In this document: positions 63,189 through 64,000 of the stretch, piece by piece | Layout: each line of letters starts with the position of its first letter | How positions within the stretch are numbered: the first letter of the stretch is position 1 | DNA from: Gammaproteobacteria bacterium | GTDB lineage: Bacteria; Pseudomonadota; Gammaproteobacteria; Xanthomonadales; Wenzhouxiangellaceae | NCBI GenBank assembly: GCA_021772985.1 | Contig: JAJFKX010000008.1 | Coordinates: 186,001 to 250,000 of the forward strand | Direction of reading: 5' to 3' | DNA length: 64,000 bases | Made by a program: the position numbers and the translations under genes | Notes under the pieces: model-generated | Told to the model about the DNA's origin: nothing | What the model saw: only the letters and a program-made list of their open reading frames with translations | The model's database searches: none

Positions 63189-64000
63189 TTGGACTCGCAA
63201 CGTTCTATTCAAGCCTTATCACTTGTTCATCGTGGCAAAGTACGCGATGTCTATGCGATTGATGATCACCGTTTATTGATGGTGGCCAGTGATCGATTAT
63301 CAGCATTTGACGTGATTTTGCCGGATGCTATTCCCGGCAAAGGCGAAATTCTGACCCAGCTTTCCAATTACTGGTTTGAGCAAACTGCCGGTATTGTGGC
63401 CAATCATTTAACAGGTGTGCCATTACACGATGTTCTAACGGCAGCTGATGCAGCGCTGTTACAGCGTCGTGCGATTGTGGTCAAACGGCTTAAACCTGTT
63501 CCAGCGGAAGCCATAGTACGAGGTTATATCATCGGTTCAGGGTGGAAGGATTATCAGGCGACCGGCAGCCTGTGTAATATCAAATTGCCGGCTGGTTTGC
63601 GCCAAGCGGAACAATTGCCAGAGCCGATTTTTACACCTTCCAGTAAAGCTGTCGTGGGCGATCACGATGAGAACATAAGCTTTGCTGCGCTGGTGGGTAT
63701 GATCGGCATCGAGTTGGCTGAACAAATTCGGACGATAAGCCTCAAGCTTTATCAATACGCAGCAGCACATGCCTCAAAATGTGGCATCATCATTGCAGAT
63801 ACCAAATTCGAGTTTGGTTTGGATGTTGATAATAACCTGGTGCTGATGGATGAAATATTTACACCGGATTCGTCACGTTTTTGGCCTACGTCTGAATATT
63901 TACCCGGGACCAGCCCTGTCAGCTATGACAAGCAGTTTGTACGTGATTACCTGGAAACCCTGGACTGGGACAAAACCAGCCCCGGGCCGAATTTGCCGAA
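63189..64000 (+). CDS. purC: PurC, SAICAR synthetase (3' end outside the window)
   Basis: The frame opens at TTG 63189 (GAAG upstream) and is still open at the window edge, about 270 codons. [40 protein letters not shown] and [20 protein letters not shown] are PurC motifs, and IADTKFEFG continues the ATP-grasp fold. It condenses CAIR with aspartate in purine synthesis. This is the longer type of about 290-300 residues. No ATG precedes the TTG in frame. Confidence 0.95.
   Translation, partial: MDSQRSIQALSLVHRGKVRDVYAIDDHRLLMVASDRLSAFDVILPDAIPGKGEILTQLSNYWFEQTAGIVANHLTGVPLHDVLTAADAALLQRRAIVVKRLKPVPAEAIVRGYIIGSGWKDYQATGSLCNIKLPAGLRQAEQLPEPIFTPSSKAVVGDHDENISFAALVGMIGIELAEQIRTISLKLYQYAAAHASKCGIIIADTKFEFGLDVDNNLVLMDEIFTPDSSRFWPTSEYLPGTSPVSYDKQFVRDYLETLDWDKTSPGPNLP

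Noticed and set aside
1-64000. tRNA, rRNA and CRISPR arrays
   Set aside because: No cloverleaf, rRNA or regularly spaced repeat-spacer pattern was recognised by eye.

Overview
The window reads as one chromosomal segment of a gammaproteobacterium with moderate G+C. The evidence is two conserved blocks: ubiE-ubiJ-ubiB (minus strand, about 41.4-44.4 kb) and lptD-surA-pdxA-rsmA-apaH (plus strand, about 54.7-61.2 kb), together with hslU, rpe, a djlA-like gene and purC. UbiJ, LptD and SurA point to a Gram-negative ubiquinone-using cell. The CSLREA-like beta-helix protein ending in a DGFE-type tail and another secreted protein with a GAWLN...AWFTF domain resemble proteins common in Xanthomonadales/Wenzhouxiangella-like bacteria, but I cannot fix the genus. 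No rRNA, tRNA or CRISPR array was seen.

Layout. 0.2-2.4 kb: small accessory genes (cupin, NAD(P)-binding reductase, a 25-residue YnhF-like peptide), two of them preceded by copies of a ~65-bp repeat. 2.4-14.8 kb: a secreted BNR/sortilin-like beta-propeller, an OmpR-type two-component pair, a di-haem cytochrome c, a Spy/CpxP-like chaperone divergent from a BaeSR-like pair, and an animal-type haem peroxidase ending in a clear terminator. 14.9-24.4 kb: an accessory zone with a REP-associated transposase (RAYT) among its own REP palindromes, then many small minus-strand genes (GNAT, diacylglycerol-kinase-like, SnoaL-like, MmcQ-like, VOC). Its right end is a short integron-type cassette array with no integrase: three minus-strand genes separated by two attC-like sites. 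24.8-30.3 kb: an ABC-2 exporter, an amidohydrolase with a CIA30 domain, and a DesK/DesR-type two-component system in one operon-like run, preceded by a perfect palindrome. 30.4-41.2 kb: secreted and envelope genes (beta-helix protein, M28 peptidase, PqqB-like hydrolase, CBS protein, AsmA, gluzincin peptidase, sulfotransferase) and a ~200-bp MITE-like inverted-repeat element.

41.4-64 kb: the ubiquinone operon, a probably frameshifted secreted-protein gene, hslU without an adjacent hslV, and a bufferin operon (bufA-bufB-bufC). The bufferin precursor carries two near-identical six-cysteine modules. Next are a membrane-bound C13 peptidase convergent with bufC, a Y-family polymerase, a methyltransferase and a metallopeptidase whose start codons overlap head to head, then the lptD operon, a PqiA-like fragment, rpe, djlA-like and a purC gene that runs off the window.

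The most notable items are the tandem-duplicated bufferin precursor, the integrase-less cassette array carrying an AlbA_2/Schlafen-type ATP-binding gene and two membrane-anchored proteins, the RAYT/REP cluster, the unexplained ~65-bp repeat upstream of three unrelated accessory genes, and the MITE-like element.
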